Source: CAZHAX01 sp964530325
GTDB lineage: Bacteria > Chloroflexota > Anaerolineae > B4-G1
NCBI GenBank assembly: GCA_964530325.1
Contig: CAZHAX010000026.1
Span: forward strand, 1-39,553
Direction of reading: 5' to 3'
Length of the DNA stretch: 39,553 nucleotides
Shown here in pieces: positions 31,472 through 39,553 of this stretch (position 1 is its first letter; every line of letters starts with the position of its first letter). The position numbers and the translations under genes were made by a program. The notes beneath the pieces are model-generated. The model searched no databases and was not told the DNA's origin. It saw only the letters and a program-made list of their open reading frames with translations.

Positions 31472-32623
31472 TTACGACTGCGCTCTCTGCCTCTCCGCCT
31501 GGCCCTCACCGGCGAACCCATTGCCGGACCGGCCGGGAAGGCTGGTTTCCGCAGATACGGCGATGTTGCGCAGCAGGTCGCGCTTCTCCTGGAGTGACAT
31601 GCGGCGAGCGCCACAGGACTCTCGAACGATCAGCTCGACCGGGCAATTGACGGTCCGCGCCGGCAGAGCGGGATTCTCCAGACGCTCGAACAGCATGGAT
31701 ACGGCTTGCCGCCCCAACTCGTATTGCGGTATGCGGACCGTCGTGAGCAGCGGGGTGACGAGCGACGCCGGCACTATGTCGTCGAATCCGACGACGGCGA
31801 GGTCGCCGGGCACGTCGAGCCCCAGCTCCTGGGCAGCGGCGATGGCCCCGATGGCCATCAGGTCGTTGTAGCAGAAGAGAGCGTCTGGCTTGAGACGGCT
31901 GAGTAGATCCAGAGCCGCTGCGTATCCACCGCCGATCGACGGCGAGCCCTCGGCGACCAGGTGCTCTTCGACAGAGAGGCCCGCCTTCTCCAGTGCTCTG
32001 GTGTAGCCCGCCAGGCGATCCTGCGCCGGCGCCCGGGAGGATGCCCCGGCCAGGTAGGCAATGCGGCGGAGTCCTCTGCCGACCAGATGGCGCGTGATCT
32101 GCTCGGCCCCTTGCCTGTTGTCGACGGCGATGTAGGTGAAGTCGGCGGTACCACGCCTGGCCAGGCCGTCCACCGACACGACGGGCACAGTCTCTCCGAT
32201 GTTCCGGACCAGGTCGTCCGCCCCGGCGCACGAGCCCCACAGAACTAGGCCATCGACCCCCTGGTCGACGAGCAGCTCCAGATAGTAGGTCTCCCGGTCC
32301 AGGCTTTCGTCCGTATTGCACAGGCAGGCGCTGTAGCCCCGAGCGGCAAGTTCGTCCTCGCACCCGCGGAAGCCGGTGCTGAAGAAGGGGTTGCACACAT
32401 CGGGCACCACGACGCCGATCGTCTCCGATCGCCCGGTGACCAGGCTCTCGGCCACTCTGCAGGGGCGGTACTCCAGCTCGGTCATCGCCCGCTGCACCTT
32501 GCGGCGCGTCTCTTCGCTGACGTAGGGCCAGTCGTTCTTGACGTTGGAGGCCGTCTTGAGGGAGACCCCTGCCCTCTCCGCCACATCCTGAAGCGTTGTC
32601 CTCTTCTTGCGCCGAACCGCCAT
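31472..32623 (-). CDS. LacI-family transcriptional repressor of the galactose regulon
   Basis: 383 residues. Helix-turn-helix and hinge at 8-60 (TTLQDVAERAGVSLKTASNV), followed by a periplasmic-binding-like effector domain (SETIGVVVPDVCNPFF, DGLVLWGS, ALFCYNDLMAIGAI, LAVVGFDDI, LTTVRIPQYELG). The recognition helix reads SLKTASNVKN rather than the common SxxTVSRVLN. The tail from about 345 is a hydrophilic extension. It is the first gene of a lacI-galK-galT operon; its promoter (32670-32698) carries a perfect operator identical to that before the 1360 transporter operon. Autoregulation and control of both operons, relieved by galactose or a galactoside, is the straightforward inference. ATG 32623 follows GGGAGGG. 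Confidence 0.92.
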   Translation of the reverse strand: MAVRRKKRTTLQDVAERAGVSLKTASNVKNDWPYVSEETRRKVQRAMTELEYRPCRVAESLVTGRSETIGVVVPDVCNPFFSTGFRGCEDELAARGYSACLCNTDESLDRETYYLELLVDQGVDGLVLWGSCAGADDLVRNIGETVPVVSVDGLARRGTADFTYIAVDNRQGAEQITRHLVGRGLRRIAYLAGASSRAPAQDRLAGYTRALEKAGLSVEEHLVAEGSPSIGGGYAAALDLLSRLKPDALFCYNDLMAIGAIAAAQELGLDVPGDLAVVGFDDIVPASLVTPLLTTVRIPQYELGRQAVSMLFERLENPALPARTVNCPVELIVRESCGARRMSLQEKRDLLRNIAVSAETSLPGRSGNGFAGEGQAERQRAQS

Positions 32624-32644
32624 GCTGTGCGCCCTCCCGGCGCA

Positions 32645-32660
32645 TGTACAGCGCTGTACA
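32645..32660. promoter_or_regulatory. LacI-type operator (perfect palindrome), second copy
   Basis: TGTACAGCGCTGTACA, identical to 918-933; here the palindrome extends by one base pair on each side (A and T). It sits 9 bases downstream of the -10 box and 22 bases before the repressor's start codon. Confidence 0.85.
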
Positions 32661-32669
32661 TCTGCAGCG

Positions 32670-32698
32670 ATTGTACCACAGTTCTTCGCTCAGGTCAA
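32670..32698 (-). promoter_or_regulatory. Promoter of the lacI-galK-galT operon
   Basis: On the minus strand TTGACC (32693-32698), a 17-base spacer and TACAAT (32670-32675). The -35 hexamer, spacer length and downstream operator are the same as at 879-933. Confidence 0.8.
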
Positions 32699-32784
32699 AG
32701 CCGGCGCCCGGGCCCCTCCCGCAGCGGGGCCGCGGCCCAACCTGCTCCTCTCGGGGCCGCCTCCGAGCTACTCAGCTCCGAGGA

Positions 32785-32813
32785 TTGACTTCTGCTGGCG
32801 GCGCCGCTATACT
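32785..32813 (+). promoter_or_regulatory. Promoter of the transglutaminase-like lipoprotein gene
   Basis: TTGACT (32785-32790), 17-base spacer, TATACT (32808-32813). Transcription would start near 32820, about 23 bases before ATG 32843, with GGAGG in between. Confidence 0.75.
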
Positions 32814-32842
32814 GGGCGCTTGAGCTGGACTGGAGGATCGTG

Positions 32843-34564
32843 ATGCACTCAAGGGGACTTCGAGCGCTCATCGCGGCCGGCTTCCTGCTGACCGCCGTCA
32901 CGCTGGCCTGCAATGCTCCCATCCCGACCCGCTTGTCGCAGCCGACGGACACGCCACCCCCCAGCCCCACCCCAACGTCCATCGCGACGCCGGAGGAGGC
33001 CTGCATCCACGAAGCGGCCTTCGTCGCCGACGTCACCGTGCTGGACAACACATCCTTCCCCGCCGGCGAGGAGTTCGTCAAGGTCTGGGAAGTGGCGAAC
33101 AGCGGTGACTGCACCTGGGGCAGCGGCACGCAGCTGTCTTTCGCATCGGGCGATCACATGGGCGGGCCAGACAGCGTCGACGTTCAGCCCCTCCCGCCCG
33201 GTGCCTCGACGGAGATCAGTATCACTCTCACGGCTCCGGCCGATCCCGCGACCTACCGCGGTATCTGGCAACTCGCCGCGTTTGATGGGACCAGCTTCGG
33301 CCCCCAACTGTGGGTTCAGATTGTCGTCCCGGGGGCGAGCGGCGGGGGCCTGGCCGAGCTGTACATCCTGCAGGGCACCTTCGCCCAGCAGACGGCCTAC
33401 ACCTACACGGTCGAGTTCGATCGAGGCAGTCAGACGGCCATCGACTACAGCGTAGCCGGCGTGCGCAGCTTCTCCCAGGCAGGCCACAGCCAGACCGTCG
33501 CTTCTCAGGAGTTCGTCTGCGATCCGCCGATCTCCACGATCACCTCAGGAGACGATGTGCTCGAGAACGAGTATTGGCTGCTCCACTGGGACAGCCCGCC
33601 CGACCACCTGATCGCCCGCCGGATCGTGCAGCTGCAGACGGCGACCGACTACAGCCCGATCCTCTCCACCACGCCGTACCCCGTTCCTGCAGGGACCTTC
33701 GGAGGCGACCTGGCGGTCTACCTGCAGCCGACATCACAAATGCAGAGCGACCACCCCTCCATTCTCGCCAAAGCGAACGAGCTGGTGGCTGGCGCTACGA
33801 CAGAGCTCGAGGCCGTTGTCCGCATCGTCAATTGGGTGCGCCACAACACCGAGTTCGCCTGCCCCAGGTGCGAGGGGATCACCTATGCCGACGCGGTCAT
33901 GACGCTGCAGGAGCTGAAAGGGAACTGCGTCAACTTCGCCAACCTGGCCGGGGCCCTGATCCGCGCCGCGGGTATCCCCTGCCGGCGCATCTTCGGCTTC
34001 GTCGCGGACAGGGACCAGTCCTATGCCGGCCACGCCTGGATCGCCGCCTACTACCCCGATCTCGGCTGGGTGGAGTACGAGACCTCGAACTGGATGCCCG
34101 CCTACGGCGAGGTTCCCACCACCTTCCTCCTGCCGCAGCACATTACGATCCTGCACTACGGCGGAGGACCGCCCTTCAGCAGCAACGTTACAGAGAGCGT
34201 GGAGGAGCTGCACGAGAGCTCCTTCGCAGTGATAGAGCATCCCACCGAGGCGAGCAGTGTAGCTACTACCATCGCTGCAGAGCAGACTGCCGGATATGTC
34301 ATCACCCTGCGCCAGGACTGGACAGACGAGACCCGGGAATACACGATCACCCTGGAAGACGTGCCGGAGGGTTGGCACGCGGTCCTTAGCGACACCCTGC
34401 TGGTCATCCCCCCCGACGCCGCATCCCGCACTCGCGACGTTCTACTCACCATTACCCCTCCCGCGGCCAGCGCGGCTGGAGCCGCGGCCACCATTTCAGT
34501 CATCGCATCCAGTGGTGGAGCCTTCGTAGCCAGCGTGGACGTGACGGTCACGGTAGGTCCCTAG
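32843..34564 (+). CDS. Lipoprotein with NBR1-type Ig domain and transglutaminase-like domain
   Basis: 573 residues from ATG 32843, chosen because GGAGG lies six bases ahead (GTG 32840 is too close). Signal peptide with lipobox LAC (Cys23), then a Pro/Thr/Ser-rich linker (30-48). Residues about 55-155 resemble the NBR1/ILEI-like Ig domain (VKVWEVANSGDCTWGSGTQL). A beta-rich region leads to a transglutaminase-like papain-fold domain with Cys362 (KGNCVNFANLAG) and His397 (YAGHAWIAAYY). The expected third residue is Glu413 (WVEYETSNW) instead of Asp. A C-terminal Ig-like domain ends the protein. It is an outer-surface lipoprotein, likely acting on peptides or cross-links at the cell surface; the substrate is unknown. 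It is transcribed divergently from the LacI operon. Confidence 0.82.
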   Translation: MHSRGLRALIAAGFLLTAVTLACNAPIPTRLSQPTDTPPPSPTPTSIATPEEACIHEAAFVADVTVLDNTSFPAGEEFVKVWEVANSGDCTWGSGTQLSFASGDHMGGPDSVDVQPLPPGASTEISITLTAPADPATYRGIWQLAAFDGTSFGPQLWVQIVVPGASGGGLAELYILQGTFAQQTAYTYTVEFDRGSQTAIDYSVAGVRSFSQAGHSQTVASQEFVCDPPISTITSGDDVLENEYWLLHWDSPPDHLIARRIVQLQTATDYSPILSTTPYPVPAGTFGGDLAVYLQPTSQMQSDHPSILAKANELVAGATTELEAVVRIVNWVRHNTEFACPRCEGITYADAVMTLQELKGNCVNFANLAGALIRAAGIPCRRIFGFVADRDQSYAGHAWIAAYYPDLGWVEYETSNWMPAYGEVPTTFLLPQHITILHYGGGPPFSSNVTESVEELHESSFAVIEHPTEASSVATTIAAEQTAGYVITLRQDWTDETREYTITLEDVPEGWHAVLSDTLLVIPPDAASRTRDVLLTITPPAASAAGAAATISVIASSGGAFVASVDVTVTVGP

Positions 34565-34868
34565 AGAGCCGCCCGGGCACAGCTGCCTCGAGCGCCCTCT
34601 GAGCCGGCGCTGGCAGGCGCAGCAGTGCCTGAACGATACCGCCGGAGCAGGAATTGGGCGCCGCAGAGGGGAAAAACGGCCATTTCCGCCCCTTTGACTT
34701 GTGCGCAGGGATAGAGTATACTAGGCGTAAGGTAGGGTTCTCCAAGGCTTGAAACAGCCGCAGCATAGGCCTTGTCCGGCATCACGGAGACGACCGCTGC
34801 CTGTATGCTACCTCTATCGCAGTGGAGTCCAGTAGTCGGTCGGCACCATAGATGAAGGGAGGTTCGAC
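34565..34868. other. Intergenic region with one promoter
   Basis: No gene recognised. It holds the promoter at 34694-34722 and an approximately 140-base leader before the 34869 gene. No terminator could be pinned after the 34564 stop. Confidence 0.5.
34694..34722 (+). promoter_or_regulatory. Promoter of the 34869 small protein gene
   Basis: TTGACT (34694-34699), 17-base spacer, TATACT (34717-34722). Confidence 0.75.
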
Positions 34869-35036
34869 GTGGAGTTTGAGGGCTATTGTGTCAAGTGTCG
34901 GGCGAAGAGAATCGTGAAGAACGGAGTTGTCGGCAGAACCGCCAAGGGCAGGCCCATGGCTAAGGGGACATGCCCGCAGTGCGGCACCACGGTGACGCGC
35001 TTCATGTCCGAGAAGCAGGCCCGGGCGCAGTCGTAG
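34869..35036 (+). CDS. Two-CxxC miniprotein, DUF5679 type
   Basis: 55 residues from GTG 34869 to TAG 35034-35036, with GGGAGG six bases upstream and its own promoter and terminator. The sequence FEGYCVKCRAKR, then KGRPMAKGTCPQCGTTVTRF, has two CxxC pairs (Cys7/Cys10 and Cys35/Cys38) forming a zinc-binding unit. This arrangement matches small DUF5679 proteins, which resemble the zinc-ribbon tails of some topoisomerases. Function unknown; nucleic-acid binding is the usual guess. Confidence 0.85.
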   Translation: MEFEGYCVKCRAKRIVKNGVVGRTAKGRPMAKGTCPQCGTTVTRFMSEKQARAQS

Positions 35037-35088
35037 CTCATACGTCTGACGCCTGGCGTGAAGGGGGTATCCTGTTGAACCCCTAGAC

Positions 35089-35126
35089 AGCCCCACCGCT
35101 CTTCGGTGGGGCTTGCCTTTTCTATC
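35089..35126 (+). terminator. Rho-independent terminator after the 34869 gene
   Basis: AGCCCCACCG (35089-35098) and CGGTGGGGCT (35104-35113) form a perfect 10-bp stem with a 5-base loop, followed by TGCCTTTTCTAT. Confidence 0.85.
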
Positions 35127-35207
35127 GGCCGGACTGACGTGGCCGGGCAGCCCTGCGCCCGGCAGGGCATCCAGGGGGCCGGGCGCCCTTGGCCGGAGGT
35201 CGCTGCT

Positions 35208-35546
35208 ATGAGCCTCATCAAGAAGCTGGGCTCGCTTCTGTCGGGCGGCGGTGGCGACGATAGCGACGTGCACAGCGACTACGTGCGCTGCGCCCGCTGC
35301 GGCGAGAGCATCCGCGTTCGTGTCGACAAGCGCAGCGAGCTGACGCCGCATTACGGAGAAGGCGCAGGATACTACGTGCGCAAGGGCGTTTTGGGCACCG
35401 GGAAGAGCCGCTGCTTCCAGATGATCGAGGTCGAACTCGAATTCACGTCTGAGCTGGAGCTGGCGGACAGGAGGATCTCAGGCGGCGAATTCATCACAGC
35501 GGAGGAGTACGAGGCAGAGCATCGGCAGGCAGATCAGGAAGCCTAA
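35208..35546 (+). CDS. Small hypothetical protein with one CxxC motif
   Basis: 112 residues from ATG 35208, chosen because GGAGG lies eight bases ahead. A short basic/hydrophobic start (MSLIKKLGSLLSGGGG) precedes VRCARCGESIRVRVDKRSEL (Cys30, Cys33) and a beta-rich body (GYYVRKGVLGTGKSRCFQMI, EVELEFTSELELADRRISGG) with an acidic tail. A later single Cys might complete a metal site. The family is not recognised. It is convergent with recR, whose stop lies about 40 bases away. Confidence 0.7.
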   Translation: MSLIKKLGSLLSGGGGDDSDVHSDYVRCARCGESIRVRVDKRSELTPHYGEGAGYYVRKGVLGTGKSRCFQMIEVELEFTSELELADRRISGGEFITAEEYEAEHRQADQEA

Positions 35547-35587
35547 GGCGCAGCGGGCACCTTCCCGGCGTGATCCCCGCCCAGAGG

Positions 35588-36190
35588 CTACATCTCCTGC
35601 CGCCCCTCCAGCGCCCGGCTCAGCGTGACCGAGTCCGTGTACTCCAGGTCACCGCCGACCGGCAGACCGCGGCCGAGGCGGGTGACACGCACTCCCAGGG
35701 GCCGCAGCCGCGAGAGCAGGTAGGAGGCGGTCCAATCGCCCTCGCTGGTGGGATTCGTGGCCAGGATCACCTCGCCAGCGCCGCCCGCGCGCAGGCGAGC
35801 CAGGAGCTCGCCAATCCGCAGATCCTCCGCGAACGTTCCCTCCGAGGGCGCCAGCACCCCGTGCAGCACGTGGTAGACGCCGTTGAAGGCGCCGGCCTGC
35901 TCGATGGCCAGGACGTCGAGCGGCTCCTCCACTACACAGATGGTGCTGTGATCCCGGCCCGCGTCGTCGCAGATAGGGCAGGGGTCACTCTCGGTGATAT
36001 TGAAGCAGATGGAGCAGAAGCGGGTCTGCTCTGTGAGATCAAGCAGTGCCCGGCTGATCCGCTGAGCCAGGCCAGCTGGCTCTCGAAGCAGGAAGAAGGC
36101 CAGCCGGGCGGCAGTCTTGCGGCCGATCCCCGGCAGCTCAGACAGCTCTTCGATGAGCCTGGTCACCGACGAGGGAGTGGCCTGCTTCAT
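35588..36190 (-). CDS. recR: Recombination mediator RecR
   Basis: Works with RecO/RecF to load RecA on gapped DNA. 200 residues, the normal size. Helix-hairpin-helix LPGIGRKTAARLAF (19-32), four-cysteine zinc site (Cys59, Cys62, Cys71, Cys74 in CSICFNITESDPCPIC), then a Toprim domain (ICVVEEPLDVLAIE, VILATNPTSEGDWTASYL) and the C-terminal LPVGGDLEYTDSVTLSRAL. It begins 18 bases after dnaX, the common bacterial dnaX-recR pairing (often with a ybaB gene between, absent here). Confidence 0.97.
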   Translation of the reverse strand: MKQATPSSVTRLIEELSELPGIGRKTAARLAFFLLREPAGLAQRISRALLDLTEQTRFCSICFNITESDPCPICDDAGRDHSTICVVEEPLDVLAIEQAGAFNGVYHVLHGVLAPSEGTFAEDLRIGELLARLRAGGAGEVILATNPTSEGDWTASYLLSRLRPLGVRVTRLGRGLPVGGDLEYTDSVTLSRALEGRQEM

Positions 36191-36208
36191 CTTCCGTATG
36201 CGCTGTGG

Positions 36209-37885
36209 CTACTCCGCCGCGCCCACGACCTGCGCACCCAGGTCTTCCACAGCAGCACGCACCACCGGGTCTTGCTCCGCGGCCTCCCCACCCTCGGCCC
36301 GCTCTGAGTCCGAGCCGCGATCAGAGCCGGCTGAAGCGTCCAGTATGCAGCGGATCCGGTACCGGCTTCCCAGGACCTCGCTCAAGGCGTCCTCGACGAC
36401 GAGCTTGTTCTGGCTCTCCTCCACCTTGTCCCGGTGGAAGCTGTGAGCGAAACCGAGCACAACCACGTCGCCTTCGACGGCCTTGGGGCTGCACGACCGC
36501 ATCAGCGCCTCCAGCGACCTGTTGTCAGAGCGCAGTGCGCCCAGCAAGCGGGACCAGGTATTGCGCACGGCGTCGATGTTGAGGGATCCATCGGCCGGGG
36601 CTTCAGGGGCAGAGTCGCCCTGATCTGCGCCGTCCTCTGCTGCAGCGGTCTCTGCTGGAGCAGGCGCTTCGGCCGCCTCCTCCTCAGCCTTTGCCGACGC
36701 TTCGGACGACCAGGTAGCGGAGAGTTTGGGCCCAGTCTCACGCACTGCCTCCGGCCTGGGCGTATCCGCCGGCCGGGAGCTCGGCGAGGTACGCTCGGTC
36801 TGCGGCGGCAGGGCGGCTTCGACGAAGGCCATCTCCACCGGCAGCTGGGGTTGCCAGCCACCTCTCGCCTCGCCGGCGGCGCGGCTGAACAGCTGGATCG
36901 CCTTCGAGAGGTCCGAAGGCGAGAAGGCAGCCGCCTGGGCTTCGACGCGCTCCCGCTGGTCTTCCGCAACGTGGTCCGGCGGAATGCCCGAGCCGAGCCG
37001 GAGGAGCAGTAGTGCCCGCAGGTGTTCGACCAGCTGGCGCGCCAGCTGTCGCGGATCACCCCCTTCGTCTACGGCATTGGCAATCGCAGCTAGCCCGCTG
37101 GCCAGATCCCGCCCGGCGAGAGCGTCCGCAACCTCGATGACCGTAGCCGTCGTCGACGCACCCAGCGCCGCCCGAACGTCTGCTGCCGTGATCCCCTCGC
37201 TCCCATAGGAGGCCAGCTGGTCGAGCAGCCCCTCCGCGTCGCGCAGGCTGCCGGTAGCCTGGCGGGCGATGAGCAGCAGGGCATCCGGCTCCGCCTTGAT
37301 CTTCTCCCGTTCGGCGAGCCACTCCAGACGCCGGACGATGTCGCCGAGGCGAATGCGGCGGAAGTCGAAGCGCTGACAGCGGGACCGGACGGTAGCCGGC
37401 ACCTTCTGGGGCTCCGTCGTGGCCAAGACGAAGATGGCGTGCGGCGGGGGTTCCTCCAGCGTCTTCAGTAGAGCGTTGAAGGCCGCGTTCGAGAGCATGT
37501 GGGCCTCATCGATCACATAGACCTTGTAGCGGGCCTCGTTCGGCCGAAAGCCTACTCGCTCACGCAGCTCACGGACGTCATCGACGCCGGTGTTCGATGC
37601 AGCGTCAATCTCGATCAAGTCAAGGAGCCGGGCTTCGTTGACGGCCTGGCAGATGGCACACTCGTCGCAGGGGCGTGCGCCCTCCGGGCCAAGGCAGTTG
37701 ACCGCCTTGGCCAGCAGCCGGGCCAGGCTCGTCTTGCCCGTTCCGCGGGGCCCGGCGAAGAGGTAGGCGTGACGGATGCTCTCCGACGCCAGCGCGTTGC
37801 GCAGCGTTCGGACTACGTGTTCTTGGCCCACTACCTGGTCAAAGGTGCGGGGTCGCCACTTACGGTACAGGGCTTGCGCAGCCAT
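36209..37885 (-). CDS. dnaX: DNA polymerase III subunit gamma/tau
   Basis: Clamp-loader ATPase of the replisome. 558 residues. AAA+ domain with Walker A GPRGTGKT (45-52), a four-cysteine zinc module (Cys64, Cys73, Cys76, Cys79), Walker B VYVIDEAHM (122-130), and the arginine-finger motif VRSRCQRFDFRR. A lid/collar domain follows, then an Ala/Glu/Pro-rich linker around 360-440 and a C-terminal tau-like domain (WSRLLGALRSDNRSLEALMR, VVLGFAHSFHRDKVEESQNK). ATG 37885 follows GAGGAGG. It is the first gene of dnaX-recR, divergent from tatA. Confidence 0.97.
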   Translation of the reverse strand: MAAQALYRKWRPRTFDQVVGQEHVVRTLRNALASESIRHAYLFAGPRGTGKTSLARLLAKAVNCLGPEGARPCDECAICQAVNEARLLDLIEIDAASNTGVDDVRELRERVGFRPNEARYKVYVIDEAHMLSNAAFNALLKTLEEPPPHAIFVLATTEPQKVPATVRSRCQRFDFRRIRLGDIVRRLEWLAEREKIKAEPDALLLIARQATGSLRDAEGLLDQLASYGSEGITAADVRAALGASTTATVIEVADALAGRDLASGLAAIANAVDEGGDPRQLARQLVEHLRALLLLRLGSGIPPDHVAEDQRERVEAQAAAFSPSDLSKAIQLFSRAAGEARGGWQPQLPVEMAFVEAALPPQTERTSPSSRPADTPRPEAVRETGPKLSATWSSEASAKAEEEAAEAPAPAETAAAEDGADQGDSAPEAPADGSLNIDAVRNTWSRLLGALRSDNRSLEALMRSCSPKAVEGDVVVLGFAHSFHRDKVEESQNKLVVEDALSEVLGSRYRIRCILDASAGSDRGSDSERAEGGEAAEQDPVVRAAVEDLGAQVVGAAE

Positions 37886-37961
37886 CGCGCCCTCCTCTGG
37901 GGATCGGTCGCTAGTCTAGCACCACAGCGGCATTAGGGCAAGTCAGCGGCCTGCCCTGCGC

Positions 37962-37989
37962 TTGAATTCCGCCCGCCCTGTGCTATAAT
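37962..37989 (+). promoter_or_regulatory. Promoter of tatA
   Basis: TTGAAT (37962-37967), 16-base spacer and TATAAT (37984-37989) preceded by TG at the extended -10 position. Confidence 0.75.
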
Positions 37990-38083
37990 AGCCGCCGCTA
38001 CCGAAGGTGGATTACCTCAACCGCGGCATCCGCGCCATGTGCGCATATCGCGGTGTTAGGGACACAAAAGGAGGAGAGGTACT

Positions 38084-38269
38084 TTGTTCAAGAATTTCGG
38101 TCTTCCAGAGATGTTGATCATACTCGCCGTCGTCCTACTCGTCTTCGGCGTCGGCCGGATCGGAAAGATCGGCAAGGAGTTGGGCACGGGCATCGCTGAG
38201 TTCCGCAAGGGCCTCAAGGAAGGCGAGGAGGAGTCCGGCTCAGAGGAGTCCGAAGAAGCCAAGTCGTAG
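38084..38269 (+). CDS. tatA: Twin-arginine translocase subunit TatA
   Basis: Forms the Tat protein-conducting pore in the cytoplasmic membrane. 61 residues with a TTG start at 38084, supported by AAGGAGGAG about nine bases ahead. N-terminal membrane helix with the conserved FGLPEMLIILAVVLLVFG, the hinge glycine, then an amphipathic helix (IGKIGKELGTGIAEFRKGLK) and an acidic tail. No tatB or tatC gene is adjacent. At least one Tat substrate is encoded in the window (the 19403 lipoprotein). Confidence 0.95.
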   Translation: MFKNFGLPEMLIILAVVLLVFGVGRIGKIGKELGTGIAEFRKGLKEGEEESGSEESEEAKS

Positions 38270-38273
38270 CTCC

Positions 38274-38302
38274 GCGGTCCCGCTCACGGCGAGCGGGACC
38301 GC
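38274..38302 (+). terminator. Hairpin terminator after tatA
   Basis: GCGGTCCCGCTC (38274-38285) and GAGCGGGACCGC (38291-38302) form a perfect 12-bp stem with a 5-base loop five bases after the tatA stop. There is no T-run. Confidence 0.7.
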
Positions 38303-38321
38303 CAGGCACCGCGCAGATAGA

Positions 38322-38375
38322 GAGACCCCTCTCTCGGGCGCCTGTCCTCGGACGGGCCTTCGGGAGAGGGGTCTC
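38322..38375 (-). terminator. Hairpin terminator of the rRNA operon
   Basis: GAGACCCCTCTC (38322-38333) and GAGAGGGGTCTC (38364-38375) form a perfect 12-bp stem with a 30-base GC-rich loop, about 30 bases beyond the 5S rRNA 3' end on the minus strand. It may also stop leftover tatA transcription from the other side. Confidence 0.65.
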
Positions 38376-38404
38376 CTGCTATCTGGCGATAGAAACCAAA
38401 AGCC

Positions 38405-38521
<117 letters not shown>

Positions 38522-38585
38522 GGACTTCCGTACGTTAATGAATTGTCAACTGAACAGTGCGAGAACTCCAAGTTCTCCGCATCAC

Positions 38586-39553
<968 letters not shown>

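Noticed and set aside
31506..32645. 379-codon minus-strand frame overlapping the LacI gene in another frame
   Set aside because: Arg/Gly-rich out-of-frame translation of the LacI-family gene, which has the real domain structure.

Overview
The window is a GC-rich bacterial chromosome segment that looks like Chloroflexota (an Anaerolineae-like lineage). This is an inference from gene content, not a database match. Support comes from CUT1 sugar transporters without their own ATPase, a lipoprotein combining an NBR1-type Ig domain with a transglutaminase-like domain after a Pro/Thr-rich linker, a tiny two-CxxC protein of the DUF5679 type, a TTG-started TatA, and LacI-type sensor domains fused to histidine kinases.

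Layout. 1-747 (minus) is the N-terminal part of comEC, cut by the window edge. 879-4721 (plus) is a sugar ABC operon (lipoprotein binding protein and two permeases) behind a promoter with a perfect palindromic operator. 4722-5827 has no intact gene but holds two recognisable gene remnants: a fragment resembling the start of the chaperonin-like gene and a truncated copy of the comEC 5' end with its promoter. 5828-7504 carries two membrane methyltransferase-like genes of the ICMT/PEMT type. 7505-8244 is non-coding with possible promoters. 8245-10866 is a divergent GroEL-like protein overlapping an Asp-box (BNR) repeat protein. 11094-17213 holds two tandem paralogous sensor kinases with cytoplasmic LacI-type ligand domains; the second also carries two receiver domains and an AraC-type DNA-binding output. 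A small pseudo-receiver follows at 17403.

17942-28040 is a galactan-type utilisation block: a GH53 remnant, an intact GH53 endo-galactanase, an LplABC-like transporter (Tat lipoprotein binding protein plus two permeases), an unrecognised 610-residue protein, a zinc-ribbon miniprotein and a GH2 beta-galactosidase-like enzyme. Convergent to it on the minus strand are a protein of unknown function, galT, galK and a LacI-family repressor (32623 down to 27972). The model is: GH53 cuts galactan, LplABC imports oligosaccharides, GH2 releases galactose, GalK/GalT feed it into the Leloir pathway (galE and galM are not in the window), the LacI/kinase/AraC proteins sense the sugar, and the LacI repressor controls its own operon. 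The same 16-bp operator lies in front of the LacI gene and, 31.7 kb away, in front of the 1360 transporter operon, which ties both ends of the window into one regulon.

32843-38269 is more housekeeping in character: the transglutaminase-like lipoprotein, two small CxxC proteins, recR-dnaX (minus) and tatA (plus). The right end (38405-39553, minus) is the 3' end of an rRNA operon: 5S rRNA and the 3' part of 23S rRNA. No CRISPR array, transposase, phage gene or tRNA was recognised.
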